From: Prunus persica
Lineage: Eukaryota > Streptophyta > Magnoliopsida > Rosales > Rosaceae
Length of the DNA: 64,000 nt
Assembly: GCF_000346465.2 (NCBI RefSeq)
Contig: NC_034010.1
Span: 25,122,079-25,186,078 of the forward strand
Direction: 5' to 3'
Part shown: positions 33,241 to 45,899 of the stretch, one piece after another
How the letters are laid out: the number at the start of each line of letters is the position of its first letter
Position numbering within the stretch: the stretch's first letter is position 1
Notes under the pieces: model-generated
The model's database searches: none
Told to the model about the DNA's origin: nothing
Seen by the model: the letters and a program-made list of their open reading frames with translations, nothing else
Made by a program: the position numbers and the translations under genes

Positions 33241-33642
33241 AACAACAATCACAAATTTTTTAAATAATAACAAGCAAGGTACATTTGTTAGTTTGAGATT
33301 AACATATGCGTGTCGCCTACTAACAAAAGAACCTGTCAGTTTGAAAAATAGAAAAAAGAACACCTGTCCTGTACGCGTTGGTGGCTGAGAAACAATGGTG
33401 AAGAAGTTGACAACTCCACTAATTGGTTGCTTCAGAAATTCTTGTAAATATATCACAGAAAATTGCTGGATCCGAATCATAAATTACCTATTGCCCCCAC
33501 AGAAATCCAAATTCATCATCTTAAAAGAGAATTAAAATTTTGAGCTAGAAAACAAAATATTGAAAAAGTTGCACTTGAAAGCAAGAAAATTGTCACACTA
33601 ATGTTCATGTAAAACCAGCATATATATGCCATCAAACTGCTT
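33241..33642 (-). other. 3' UTR and downstream region of the RS2Z gene
   Basis: The sequence between the two convergent genes. Portions of it are the template of the three RS2Z remnants upstream in the window (2690, 13330 and 28740). No separate gene is seen. Confidence 0.55.
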
Positions 33643-34371
33643 TCAAGCTGATTCACTGCCTCTTGGAGAACCATGGTTATCTTCATCATCTTCAACAGGG
33701 CTCCTATCACCCCTGCGGATGGGGCTTGGGCTGCGACTGCGACTGCGGCTGTGACCATTTTCTTCAGCAGGGCTTCTATGCCTCCTATCCCCGTTCTTGT
33801 CTCCTTCAACATCGTTAATAGGGCTTCTACTCTTTCCCCTGGGACTCCTACTGTAATCGGATCTGCGATCCTGGGGGGAGAGGCTACCCCTCACTCGTGG
33901 GCTCCTCCCTTCGGGTGTACGATCGTGCTTCCTCCCCTTGGATGGTGGTGGTGAAGCCCTACGCCTCTTAGGGCTCCGGCTGTCTTGAGGACTCCTTGAT
34001 CTTCTCTCCAAACTCCTTTCTCTCCTCACAGGTGATCTGGATCGACTGCACATTAAAAAAGATGAAAAGAATAATTGAGTTTAAACAAAAATTATGCAGA
34101 AATAGGTCAAATATCACATAGATACTTGAAAACTCGCTACTCCTCCAAGGATTTGCTCCAAAGGCCTTTGACAGATCAGGCACAGATCAAAGGCGAGCAG
34201 TAAAAAGGTCCAGGAAAAATCTCATCAGAAAAGAGATGATGATAAACCTGTAACTATGACCCCTGCTGTAACTACGGCTTCGACTTCTGCCCCGCCTTGG
34301 ACTTGGTGAACGTGAATGACTACGCCCTCTGCATATAAAATAAATAAATAAATCAGAACTGCAGAATGTCA

Positions 34372-34412
<41 letters not shown>

Positions 34413-35153
34413 ACACACTTGGTTTTCTTTGGACTATTCTGACAGTTTCTTTCAATGTGCCCTCGTTCTCCACATCGATAACACTTATTCTTCCAGTCCC
34501 CAGCTTTGCAATCTCGAGCCCAGTGCCCATCAAGTCCACAATTGAAACAGCGTCCTGATCCAGGGGGAGGCCCTCTCCCAAGATACTCACGAGATCCGCC
34601 AGGACCCCGTGGTGCCTGAATGCAAGCCAACATCAAGCAAAATATTAATGGCATTTTCTGCTACATTAAGAGAGGAGGGAGTGAGCACAAATATCAGGCA
34701 AGACAAAAAATAATTATAAAACTAGACCCATGCCACTTTATTTAATGATACATCAATTGGGCAAACAACTATTCAGGGGTTAAACTCTGCAATGCATGAT
34801 AACAAAAATCAAACAAAAAACATGGGTCAGGAACCACTGGCAATAATATACGAGTAGCACACATTGCCAAAATATGAGAAGGATTCTAAGCAAATAAGTC
34901 AGAACATACCCCCCTTGCAAATTCCACAATTAGACGGCTCCCATCAACATCCCGACCGTTCAGGCTATATCTTGCATCATCAGCATCCCGAGGGTCACTA
35001 AATTCCTGTTTTTAAGTAACAAAATAGAACAAGCAGAAGATAAATTTGCAAAAAGAAAACAGATAATTTGAGAAGGAAATAGATGATGAAACCACAATAA
35101 TCAAGTGGAAGAATGGACGAGCACATGCCTGTGCATGTGTGCGCCTGTGTGTA

Positions 35154-35191
<38 letters not shown>

Positions 35192-36117
35192 GTACAGAAT
35201 AACATACAACAAAGGCAAAGTCGCGCTTCATATCCACATCACGTACTCTGCGTAAACGGGTTCCAGAAACAGTAAGGCCATCATGACACAAGCATCAAAG
35301 GGATGATACTTCGCCCCTCACAGATCAACTAAACACCACTTTGAGATTGTTGCCATTTCCATTAAAAAACGCAATAATATTATAGAAAGACTCGCCAAAT
35401 CCACCAATTGGACCTCTCACCAAGACCTCCAGGTTTGGCAAAAGCCAAGAAACCTTCAACAAGATCATTGAAGTTAAACCAAAGGGACACGTGGAGGGGT
35501 GAAATGTTCTCACGAAGATAGAAGAAATACACACTTAAGTAGCACAAGCACTGGCTTGGCAAAGGTTTCATTGTCTCCTAAAAACCATATTCTTAAATTT
35601 GGACAACCTCCAATGACCACTAATCCAGAACAGAAAGTAAAAGACGGCAAAATACCCAAAAGCAGATAGGAATACAAATATAGGATTTATTCACTGTTAA
35701 TTGCATAGAGTTAGACACGAATGGGTAAATACACAAACACATATTCTCAATGATGCTTGCTTATTTAATGGAACTGGAAGTCCCAATGAGTCTTAAGGAT
35801 TTGTACATGAAGGTGATGCAGTATGGAATTGCAAACAGAAAAAACAATGACAAAAGGACAGACTCGTGTATACTCCATTGAACTGTGAAAATTCATGAAG
35901 CATTCAACCAAACAGAACAATCAAGAATTGTCTAACCCTTTTTTTCTATGTAACATAACCATCCCAAAACACGAGGAACTCCTATGACTCGTAAAAATCA
36001 TTTTGCTTACCTTCCATATCTGCTAAATACATCTTCAAGTTCGCGTGATCTTGTCCGTGATGACAAGCGACCAACATAGAGCCGTGAACCACCATGGCGG
36101 TCATCATGTCGAGGCAT
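33643..36117 (-). CDS. RS2Z: RS2Z-type SR splicing factor (RRM, two zinc knuckles, RS domain)
   Basis: Six coding exons, all GT-AG and in phase: 36011-36117, 35208-35247, 34910-35005, 34419-34615, 34248-34328 and 33643-34045, giving 307 aa. Order: an RRM ([37 protein letters not shown]), then two CCHC knuckles ([14 protein letters not shown] and [14 protein letters not shown]), then an RS domain with many SRSP/RSRS repeats and an acidic, serine-rich end. Two knuckles with this RRM define the plant-specific RS2Z subfamily (Arabidopsis RS2Z32/33), nuclear regulators of splice-site choice. The region between the start codon and the 5' exon is an intron; an acceptor lies just before the ATG. Two introns carry long (TC)n tracts close to their donors. 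Confidence 0.93.
34378..34411. repeat. (TC)n (sense) tract just after the exon 4 donor of RS2Z
   Basis: Seen as (GA)n on the plus strand. In the gene's sense it begins about 7 nt inside the intron that follows the zinc-knuckle exon (donor GTGTGTG). Confidence 0.9.
35157..35189. repeat. (TC)n (sense) tract near the exon 2 donor of RS2Z
   Basis: In the sense direction it begins about 19 nt after the donor GTATGT of the 40 bp exon 35208-35247. It is nearly the same length as the tract at 34378. Confidence 0.9.
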
Positions 36118-36922
36118 TTTACCTGCAACAAATATGAGTCATCTTTGAGCGCAACCATACCCACTATTTCATACCTTTAAAAGCATACATATGGAATTAC
36201 ATATTCATCTTGCAAATAAAGATGGAAAGAAAAAAAAAGGATTGCATCTCAAACCATATAAGGAGGTAAATAACCAAACTTATTACAGAATCCAAAAGAT
36301 AACACTCGAATAAGTTGTTTGGATTCATAGCAAAGCAAAGTTCCATATTATTCTTGGTGGAAACAAAATTACAAAAAAAGACACCTTTTATTTTGGTTAA
36401 ATAAAATGAGAAAAACACCAAATTGTAAAAAAACAAACCACTAATTTCACAGATTTCTATACAAGAGAATGCAGACATACAAATTAAATGAATAGTGCCA
36501 TTTATGCTCCCTGAGATACAGACCCACAAAACTCTTTTCCTATTTTGCTAGCCGAAAGGTCATCAAAAATAAAAAGTATAAACAGACCGAGGGGGAAAAG
36601 TTTCAATCCAGAAGCCAAAGATATAACCTGAATACTTCATATGCATAATTCAAGCATACTTCAATATATTCATGGCCAATTCAACCAAAAATATTTCGAC
36701 CAAAATTAAAAAAAAATCACAAACTATGCATACACATACAATAAAAATTGCCGAATCTTAATCCTTTTTCTGTGTCCTGGAATTCATCTATTTGGTAGCT
36801 CATTGATCACAGAAATTCGGAAAAATAAAAAGCCTGAATAGGTTGGAAGTAAATCTAATCGGAAATATAAATCCCTAAATCTCAGAAATTGTTGCAGGGA
36901 AGAAAAAGAGAGAGGGAAAGAG

Positions 36923-37013
36923 GCGCACCTGAAGAAGACGAGGCTAGCAGTATCCAACCCTAGATTTCTTTCAACAAGAGAACGAACTTGTTTTCCTCTC
37001 TTTGTATTTATAG
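36923..37013 (-). promoter_or_regulatory. Promoter and 5' untranslated exon of RS2Z
   Basis: On the minus strand a TATA box (tataaatacaaag, about 37001-37013) is followed by a leader with aaatctagggtt and cctcgtcttcttcag. The donor gtgcgcc lies near 36927. The matching acceptor is ttgttgcag just before the ATG exon (about 36123). The intron in the leader is therefore about 0.8 kb. Confidence 0.6.
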
Positions 37014-37821
37014 CGCAGGATAAGATTTTTAAAGACAAAGGCGTATTTGTAACAACCCTTCTATTCGTCTAAATTTACGAGTCCAACCATGCCGCTGAGT
37101 GCCGACAAGACAATCACTGCTGGAGCTGAAAATAAAATAAAATTTTAACCGTCGTTCTCTTTTTAATCACTTTCGCTTCAGTTTGTTTTTCTTGTTTTCT
37201 CGTTTCTTTTATCCACTTTACTAATATAGATCGAATAGAAAACAATTTATTTTTTTCCGAATAGTAAAAAAACCAATATTTTCCGAGAAGCGAATTTGGT
37301 GACTGATGCTTTTGGTAATTTCGGACACAGTTTCTCTCAAGACTTGGTTCTACAACTTTAGATTTCGTTAGTGACCCCCTTGCAATTATTTTGTTTTATC
37401 AACTCCATACTCGTTTTTGCCAACGGGATTAGCCTAGTAGAAAAGGACTTTGAATTACAGACCAGAAATCTTAAATTCGAATTCCCATGACATCATAATT
37501 GTGTGTGTATGAGAAATCTCTCCCCCCTATAATTCAGACTATGGCTTGTACTCAAATAAAAAATCAACTCCGGACATCCATATCCTTCGACTATGTAGAA
37601 AGTGGGTACTACGTGTGTAAATATGGAATAAATTTTAAATCTAATAATTATACGGTATGGAAATGATCAGAAAAAGTAGAGGATATCAAATTACAAATAT
37701 AGCATCATACACTTGACAACAAAACATTCACAAGGAAATCCAAATATACCCGGGGCATACAGTTTGATATGAATCTACAACTTGGACCAGTGTTTGATCT
37801 CACTGATACAGTCCTATTATA
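37014..37821. other. Intergenic between RS2Z and the SET gene
   Basis: Contains the upstream region of RS2Z and the 3' flank of the SET-domain gene. No additional gene is recognised. Confidence 0.5.
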
Positions 37822-40800
37822 TTACATCTCTCCCCTCTCAGTCCTGCTCCTTGGTTGTTTTGTAGAACATACACCATCTCTATGGCAGTCAGTTGCCATC
37901 AAGGTTGCGCAGTAGTTCTTTAGCCACGCAGAAGCAGATTCGAGGATACGAAGCTCGCCACTAAGGAGATCCCGAGCCATTTGCCTCCGGTGAGAAAGTC
38001 TTTCACGTGTAGTGGGAGAACTTACCAGCCCCAAAGACTATGTATGCACTCAAAGGGCACAAAAACGAGTTACTACATGTGTATTCAAATGTGCATACGT
38101 AAATCAAAGATGAGCATAACTAATTCCACCCTCTTTATATGTTTATTACTGCTGCCTAAATGCCTATGAGGCAAATATGTTACAATATGCAGCTGATTCA
38201 ACATACCTCTGTTGGAGATAAGCAAACAAATTTAAGCAACATTTGTAATGGGTGTATTGTCGTGTGAAATAATGCATTATAACACAAAATAATGAACTCT
38301 TGTTGGACTTAGATTAGGCAAGTTCGGCAAAAGAATCAGAGAAAGAAAGGGCTGAAAAATTAGCATCACAACCTTAACAGATGCATCATAATCCTCAGCT
38401 AATTGGGTTAATGTTGATATCAACATCTGATGTGCTTTAATCTCTCTGCTGATGTTCGTTAAAGGACGCCGAGCCAATCGTCCATCATGTTGCGCAGCTT
38501 CCTCGACCAGGTCACTAAGTTCTGAATATCAAGAAACAATCAAGAAAAATTTAATGATGTGGTCATAAAAGGGTCAAATGAGCTCAGAATCATATCAAAC
38601 AATGCATGAGAGCAAGGTAACATGAAACACACCTTGAGGAGAGGTGCAACATAGAACACGAGCAAATGCACGAAGTGATTGTGGAATTCCTTTCCCTTTT
38701 CCACTACCAGACCTGATTTCCCTATGTGGTGACAGGATTATTATTAATCAGAAATAGATTTTTCATCACAAGATATCATGTCAACATGCGGATAAACCAA
38801 ATAAACAACATTATTATATACAGCCATAGAGCAACTAACCAGTAAACTACTTAAGCTCACAAAGACTTTGCCAGTAGTGATTTAAGTGAACAAGTGCACA
38901 ATATATAAACACAAAAAACAGAATATTTGATGACTTCACAAAGTGCCACTAGATGCAAGGGATAAAGACCATCATGTAGGCAAAGGAACAGGAAGAGGGG
39001 AAAAGGAAAAGGGGAGAAAAAGTGAGAGATAAGTCCATGCATCACTACCAACTTGATGGTGAAAGAATCCATTGAAGAGCTGAAACCATTGTCATCTTTA
39101 CTGACTGGTCTGTGATGTCTCTTCAAAAGTTCCAACTTCATTTCACGAAGGTTATCATGATGAGGTATGCTGCCCTGGATCTGGATCTGAAAATAGAGCC
39201 ACAGGCACCCCTAACAATGAACTTCAATTTTTGAGAGAATTTTTTAAAGAAAGGAAATCTGATTCACCTAATATTGTTTATGTGAAGGTGGAGTCCAAGC
39301 AGATGATATTCATGTTTGTACTAGAAAATTAGGGAAACAAAACAATTAATGACAACTTTTGGGCCATATGGAGATTCTCTTCACAATAATTCCCAATCGA
39401 TATGTTATAAGCATCTATACGCCATGTAAACAAGACCAGAAGCTTATAGGAACACTGACCAAGTTTCATAACTCTCAAACTCAAGACTCCTGAATTGTAG
39501 TAAATATGCTCCCATGAAAGCCAATCCAACTTATCAAAGAGGTTCAGACCCAAAAGGAAAAAACTTAGCACAGACATTTTTATTCAGTACTAGGCCCAAA
39601 AACAAAAATTTTGAAAATAAAAACAGAGCTAGTTCTGTTATTAAAACAAACTTTTAGTCGGTGTGTTAAATAAAACACATCAAGTTTTTCTTTTTGGTTT
39701 GGTCAGAAAAATAAATCAAATAAGAAGTATGAATTAAGCTACAGAAAGATTATACCACAATAACAAAGCATGTGTTGTGAATACTCAAATTGAAGACCAA
39801 GACTGACCTGGTCATGAATGTTGTATGGAAGAGTAAACCCAAAGTCCAACAGCAGAGTAGCATTTGAAAATTTTCCATATCTTATTAGTACCTACACAAA
39901 TATATGAAAGTGAAGTCTAGAGTTACAACTATAGATGAGTAATGCTGCAACATACCCATAGTCACAAAGTTACAACCCAGGATGTTGCCATGTATATTAT
40001 CCATTCATAACATATAAACGCATGCTGGAACAAACGCATGATATGGGAGATTTATGAAAAGACAATACATGACAAACAGTAATGAAAACCGAACTTCCAG
40101 TCATTTCTAAACATTAAACCCACTGCATATCTCAAGATTTATTATGTTGCTTTTTTCTCTAACAAAGATCCTATGTGCATGTGCTGTGATCCTATGTTAA
40201 ATTAAGAGTTATGCTAAGTCATTACTACAAATACATAAGAAATAAGCAGAAGGTCATGAAAATTTCAAACCCAAACAAGACACATCTAACGCAACGCAAG
40301 TATGAATGAAAATGTTAATGAACTATCTACCAAAAACACAGACAAATTCATCAATTTTTCAAACCAAAAAAAAAAAAAAATCTAAGGGGTACATGTAATT
40401 CTTTAAATAGGGGAGAAAGTCATCAAAATTAAGTAGCATCTAACCTGTTCACCAGGAGTATAATTACGATCAGCAAGTACCTGCCCAGAAACAAGTAGCA
40501 TATCCCACAAATTATCTCAATAACTAAACCAAAAGAAAGAAAAATGAAATAAAAAATAATTAATTTCCATAAGAGTGCAGACTGAATTCCTATTACCAAA
40601 TCAATAAGCATGGCAGAAAATCAACCCACCAAGAGAAAGAGAGGGTACCTCTGAAAAAAGTTTGTCTTCATCACTCAACACAATTGATTCTGAAGTCCCG
40701 TCATGATTCGAAAAATCAGCAAATGGGATCTATAGAATAATTTAATAATCCAAACAATTATGCAACTACAAAAAGGCACACATTAAATTAAACTCCATCA

Positions 40801-42404
40801 GAACAATATTTACTTGAAATTTGTATAAATGTTTACCAGGGAATAGCCCTTTGTGCTTCCCCATGCTCGAGAAGTAACTGTAAAATCCATGGCGAACCAG
40901 CGAGAATAAGTTTTAAAAGATCTTTAAGACATACAACTGCCGCAAGTAATTTGGATGCAATTTTAAAGTTTTTGGGGCACTTCAAGTCCTAAAGCATATA
41001 ACATGCCCACCCCACCATTCCCTAATTATATTCAAAAGTTGTAATTAAGTACAATTGGAGCAAATAATTCTGACCGACTAGAACAAGTAAATGGTTCAAA
41101 ACGTAGTAGCTTACCTAAAGCATATGCATGCATGAAATCCTCATAGGTGATACTTTCGAATGTTTCGGGAAAGTTCTTGAGAGCCTGAAAACATATCTTA
41201 ACAATATTCATAATCTAAGAGGCAATAACTAAGAAGAAGTGCAACAACCCATGTCCCAAAACCATTAGCTAGAGAATAAAACAATCGAAGTACATCATAC
41301 CGTCCTAATTGCCAAAAACTCCTGTTGTATTTGAGATCTTTGATTAATTGTTTCCTGATACACAGAGCTTTGGCGAATCATCTCCAGCTCACCTTCGCTC
41401 CAAAATATCTAAGAATATACAAATAACATCCATGTCAAATATGGTGCAAATTGCTGTGATTCATGAAATGTATACAACCATACAAATTAAAAACACGTTA
41501 TGGACTAATATCAGGTAGATTCTTATTTCAATTGATAGAATAACAACATAACGTGCTAAATTTTCTCCAGCAAAAACATTATCCACATGCCAAAAACATT
41601 TAATCTAAACCCCAATATGAGCCTAAGAATGGGAAGGGGGAAGTTAAAAAGCATAACACTCACTGTGTTATGCATCTCCTCCAGGCGAGGAAGACGGCTT
41701 ATGTAAGGGGCCCATTCAGAATCCTGCATAAACAAAAACCTCAATCCCTGCAGCAAAATCTTTCCACACATTCAAGTAAACCAGTACCATAAACAAAAAC
41801 AAAAAATGAAGTAAACCATAGAACAGTAATGTTACATGGCCCATTTTCTGCTCAAGCAAAACGACAATGGCGAGCTTGGCAACATCGCCAACATCATCAC
41901 TTAGTAAAGCTTTCAGTTCAGGATTGAGATTATCCGGAGCTAGCTGCTGCAATTTCAATTAACTAAACTCATTAACCATAAATTGATACTTAAATCTGTT
42001 ATTAGAGTCTTAATGATTTGGTGTTAAGATCAAACGGCACCACATACCGCGTTGAACGGAACCTTCAATATGCAGTCTCCGGCTCTTATAGCCTTCGAAG
42101 CAAACAGAGACCTTCCGTAGGCTGATTTCCCAATGGAAAGCACGGACGATATCTCGGCGCCGGCCTTGCGCTCCAACCACGGCAAGAAGTCGTCCAATTC
42201 CTCAACCTGACAGAGAGAATGCAACGAGGCTGAGATGTGGGAGTTGAGCTTGGTGGTTGGAGTATGGGAGAGGCTGAGATTTGGACGACGAATACACCAA
42301 TGTCGGCTGATTTTTCGAGCTCCCAGCAGCATTGCGTTGCAGGGACCAGACGTCGTCGTTTTCGGTTCAAAGTGTTGGTGTAAAACCAGTTTAAACCAGT
42401 CCAT
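37822..42404 (-). CDS. SET-domain protein methyltransferase with Rubisco-LSMT-type C-terminus
   Basis: Thirteen coding exons with GT-AG borders and consistent phases: 42048-42404, 41836-41946, 41664-41723, 41301-41408, 41115-41184, 40837-40877, 40649-40729, 40445-40480, 39808-39891, 39053-39186, 38633-38721, 38373-38521 and 37822-38037. The total is 511 aa. The N-terminus is rich in R, S and H and could be a plastid transit peptide; Met25 (42332) is an alternative start. SET motifs are FASKAIRAGDCILKVPF, IPFADFSNHDG and RYGKFSNATLLLDFGF. The C-terminal helices (SLRAFARVLC, ASAWLKNYCATL) are the substrate-binding domain of the Rubisco large-subunit methyltransferase family. It most resembles, from memory, the Arabidopsis At5g14260 type; the substrate is not known. 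A transposon begins 28 bp upstream of the first ATG. Confidence 0.9.
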
Positions 42405-42857
42405 TCTGTTTTGGAGTCAGTTTTACACCTTAGAGTGGCTCCAGCGAAGGAGCCCAGCACGAGGCAAGGGCAGAAAAAAAAAAAAATTTCGCTCCAGCGT
42501 GCAGCCCAGGCCCGGGTTTGGTGTGGGACCCACCAACTCGGGCCAGCCCGAAGGCCAAACCAGCCCCAGGTCCAAAACGCGGGTGCTGACGTCAGCGCTG
42601 GCGTCACGCTGCCACGTGTCGCGCTCAGCGCCTTCCGATCTGCTTCTCCTTTCTAATCCAACGGCTGAGGCTTTTTTGGGTGAAAAAAATATGAAAAAAA
42701 ATTCTAAAAAATTCTGATATTTTTTTCTATAAATACCTATCAATACCCTTCACTTTCAACACCAATACTCTTACATTTCATTATACTTCTACTAATATTC
42801 ACTCTTTTTATACAATATTTTCCTCTTTTTCATCTAGCATTTTGATTTCATATTTTT

Positions 42858-44066
42858 ATGGCTTCTTCTATCGAAACCGGAGGGGCTTGGAGCACAATGG
42901 AAGATGTTTCTTTGTGTGAGGCTTGGCTCCAAATTTGTCATTGTCCCGTGTCCGGCAATGAAATGAAATTTTTTCATATGTGGAAAAAAATTCATGCCGA
43001 ATTTTGTGAAAAAATTCCGGGGTCTACTCGTACGGAGATGGCATTATCCAGTAGGTGGAAAATTCTCAATAAAGAGTTGGGAAAATAGAGAAATGCCCTA
43101 GCAAAAGCGATGGACAACTATAGAAGTGGGCAAAATCGTACTAACGAGGTAAGTATTTTATAATTTTTGTGTTATTAAGTTTAATCTCCTAATATATATA
43201 TTTTGTTAATATTGCTTGCATTTTCAATATGTTGTATATATTTTGTTAATATTGCTTGCATTTTCAATATTTTGTTAATATTGCTTGCATTTTCAATATG
43301 TTGTATATATTTTGTTAATATTGCTTGCATTTTCAATATTTTGTTAATATTGCTTGCATTTTGAATATGTTGTTAATATTTCTTGCATTTTCAATATTTT
43401 GTTAATATTGCTTGTATTTTTAATATGTTGTTAATATTTCTTGCATATCCAATATATTTTAAATATTTATTGCATTTCCATTTTTTTGTTCAATAGATGA
43501 TTCAAGCACAAATGTGGTTCGGTGCAACCGGGGGTGGCAAAAAAAGTTTCACCCATCATGAATGTTGGGAGGTGGTGAAATTTTGCAAACGCTTCGTAAT
43601 TATTCCAACGGGTCCGGAGGTTGTGTTAAACGAGACGCCACTCCGTGATTCAATGACATCGGATTCACCTCTTGATTCTCCTATGAGTCAAGACTCACCC
43701 ATCGAAAAGGAGCCGAGGCCCATTGGCCGAAAGGCCGCGAAGGCAAAGAAGAAGGGTAATTCAAGCAATCAAAATTCACAATTTTTGGAGGAAATTGCAA
43801 GGCAAAACGGCATAAGAATAGAAATGGAGCAAAAACGCCAAGAGCACGAGTTGGCCCTTGATGCTGAGTTTGCACGTGAAAGGGAGTATTTGCGCAAAAA
43901 AGATATGGACAAGACAGATCGGGAAACCATGGCGATGGATACAAGTCATATGTCCCCTGAAACAAAACAATTTTGGAAGCTAGAACGAAGGGATGTTATG
44001 AGAAGAAGACTTTTCCGGGATGATGGGCCTAGCAACACGGATTGGTTAAATGATGGAAACCATTAA
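42858..44066 (+). pseudogene. PIF ORF1 (Myb/SANT-like DNA-binding protein) with a nonsense codon
   Basis: Exon 1 from 42858 (GGAWSTMEDVSLCEAWLQI, a SANT-like helix set) reads to LNKELGK and meets TAG at 43086-43088. The frame then continues with RNALAKAMDNY up to a donor near 43150. The second exon begins near 43498 (QAQMWFGATGGGKKSFTHHE) and runs to 44066. It contains a charged coiled-coil region (IRIEMEQKRQEHELALDAEF) typical of the C-terminal part of these proteins. In the family ORF1 binds the transposon ends and helps transposition. One substitution (a Trp codon to TAG is the simplest explanation) separates it from an open frame. Confidence 0.75.
43190..43470. repeat. AT-rich tandem repeat in the ORF1 intron
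   Basis: Units of about 27-40 bp built on tttgttaatattgcttgcat and ttttcaatatgttg are repeated about eight times. Confidence 0.85.
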
Positions 44067-44386
44067 ATTAGTTAGCATATCTTTTATGTATTTGTATTTT
44101 AGTTGTTTTCTATTAAAGTTGTTATAATTCATGTATTTTATTTTATTAGTAATTCATAATGACTTGTATTACATTTCATTATTTAATAAACAAAGCATTC
44201 AATAAATTACATTTTTATTCAACATATTCCATACTTCAAACAAAACATAATAAAATTAAAATTAAAAGTACAAACAAGGCACAATAATAAAAATAAAAGT
44301 ACAAACAAGGCACAATAAAAATAAAAACACAACCAAACCATACTAAATAAAACATAAGCAAAGCATCTATTCTCCATTATTAATCT

Positions 44387-45757
44387 TCATTGCCTTTCAT
44401 TGCCTTTCACCGCCCATAGATGCTCCATCAAGTGAAATTGACGCATTTCATGAATATACGAAGATTGCATCTCCGTATATCGATCTATCATTCGGGTCAT
44501 CAAATGACCATCCCTCACCAACGGTTCCGGCTCAAACGGTTCTCCATTTGGCCCCATGGGCCTTTCATAAATCCGTGTCAAAGCCGTGTTCATTGGATCC
44601 GGTTCGTAGACCTCTAAAGCATCATAATCGTACTCATCCTCCACAATCATATTATGGAGGATGATGCAAGTCATCATAATGCTTCTGAGGATCTCCTCAT
44701 CAAACATGCGGGCCGCACCTCGAATAATCAACCACCTGGCTTGAAGGATGCCAAAACACCTTTCGACATCTTTCCTGTATCCCTCTTGATATGTAGCAAA
44801 TAATTTTTGCTTCTGGGATCGGGGATTTGGAATGGTTTTGACAAAAGTCTTCCACCTCGGGTAGATTCCATCAGCTAGGTAGTATCCTGTCTGGTATACT
44901 GTATTGTTGACTTCATAGGTGACATTGGGGCCCTGACCTCTCAATACATCGTTGAAGACGGGGGATTGACCCAGCACGTTGAGGTCATTTTGTGATCCTG
45001 CAACTCCGAAGAAGGCATGCCAAACCCATGTGTCGAAACCAGCAACCGCTTCAAGGATGATACTTTTTTGGCCTTTTCGATTTCCATAATCACCTTGCCA
45101 GGCAGTTGGGCAATTCTTCCATTGCCAATGCATGCAGTCGATGCTACCAATCATTCCAGGGAATCCTCGAGCTTCGGCTTTTTGCAGAAGCCGTTGGAGG
45201 TCCCTGGGAGTAGGTCTACGCAGGTAGTCCCTAGTGTACAGAGTTTCAACAGCTTGACAAAATCTTACCAAAGCCTCCAACGTAGTGGACTTCCCCATCC
45301 GGGCAATCTCATCCACCTGATCAGCAGATGCTCCATACGCCAACATTCGTATAACAGATGTAAGCTTTTGCTCCGGAAGAAGCCCCAAAACCCCAGCAGC
45401 ATCACACTTTTGAACAAAGTATGCATCATAATTGCAAATATCATGCATGACTTTATTGAACAAATGAGGTTGCATTCTAAATCGCCTTCGAAAATCAACA
45501 TCAGAGTACAAAGAAGTTGAGATAAAATAATCTTCCAAAAGATTCTTACCCCTAGAATGCCTATGTCTTTCCACATTCCGGCGGCGGCCGGCTTGTGAAC
45601 TATGGCGGCGACCTTGGTTCTCTTCTTCTTCCAAAGCCACTGTTATGAGAACTTGCTCATCGACTTGTCTCTGCAACTCATTGACTTCATCTGCTCTACG
45701 GTTTCTCTCTCTTCTTTCTCTCTCTTGTCTCTCCAAGCATCTCCTAAATTCTTCCAT
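44387..45757 (-). CDS. PIF/Harbinger transposase (DDE superfamily)
   Basis: 456 aa, uninterrupted. The N-terminus is charged and arginine-rich (RRCLERQERERRERNRR). It is followed by a helix-turn-helix-like region (FRRRFRMQPHLFNKVMHDI, SADQVDEIARMGKSTTLEAL) and the catalytic core: first Asp in MIGSIDCMHWQWKNCP, second Asp in YYLADGIYPRW, Glu near RKDVERCFGILQARW. This is a standard nuclear transposase. It converges with ORF1; the 320 bp between them are AT-rich and contain no gene. Confidence 0.92.
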   Translation of the reverse strand: MEEFRRCLERQERERRERNRRADEVNELQRQVDEQVLITVALEEEENQGRRHSSQAGRRRNVERHRHSRGKNLLEDYFISTSLYSDVDFRRRFRMQPHLFNKVMHDICNYDAYFVQKCDAAGVLGLLPEQKLTSVIRMLAYGASADQVDEIARMGKSTTLEALVRFCQAVETLYTRDYLRRPTPRDLQRLLQKAEARGFPGMIGSIDCMHWQWKNCPTAWQGDYGNRKGQKSIILEAVAGFDTWVWHAFFGVAGSQNDLNVLGQSPVFNDVLRGQGPNVTYEVNNTVYQTGYYLADGIYPRWKTFVKTIPNPRSQKQKLFATYQEGYRKDVERCFGILQARWLIIRGAARMFDEEILRSIMMTCIILHNMIVEDEYDYDALEVYEPDPMNTALTRIYERPMGPNGEPFEPEPLVRDGHLMTRMIDRYTEMQSSYIHEMRQFHLMEHLWAVKGNERQ

Positions 45758-45899
45758 TCAGAATGAATGAAGTATGAATTATAAACTCTCAGAAATGAAA
45801 ATATAGAAAGATGTGGTGTGAGAGGTATGAGCTGAGACTCTGGTTTTATAGAAAAATTTGGCAAGATAGACATGCCATGTGGCTTGATTTTATTGGATG

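Noticed and set aside
33673..33954. 93-codon plus-strand ORF
   Set aside because: Antisense shadow of the RS-domain exon of the RS2Z gene.
42235..42717. 160-codon plus-strand ORF at the PIF border
   Set aside because: It spans antisense of the SET gene's first exon and the transposon's TIR region; no domain.
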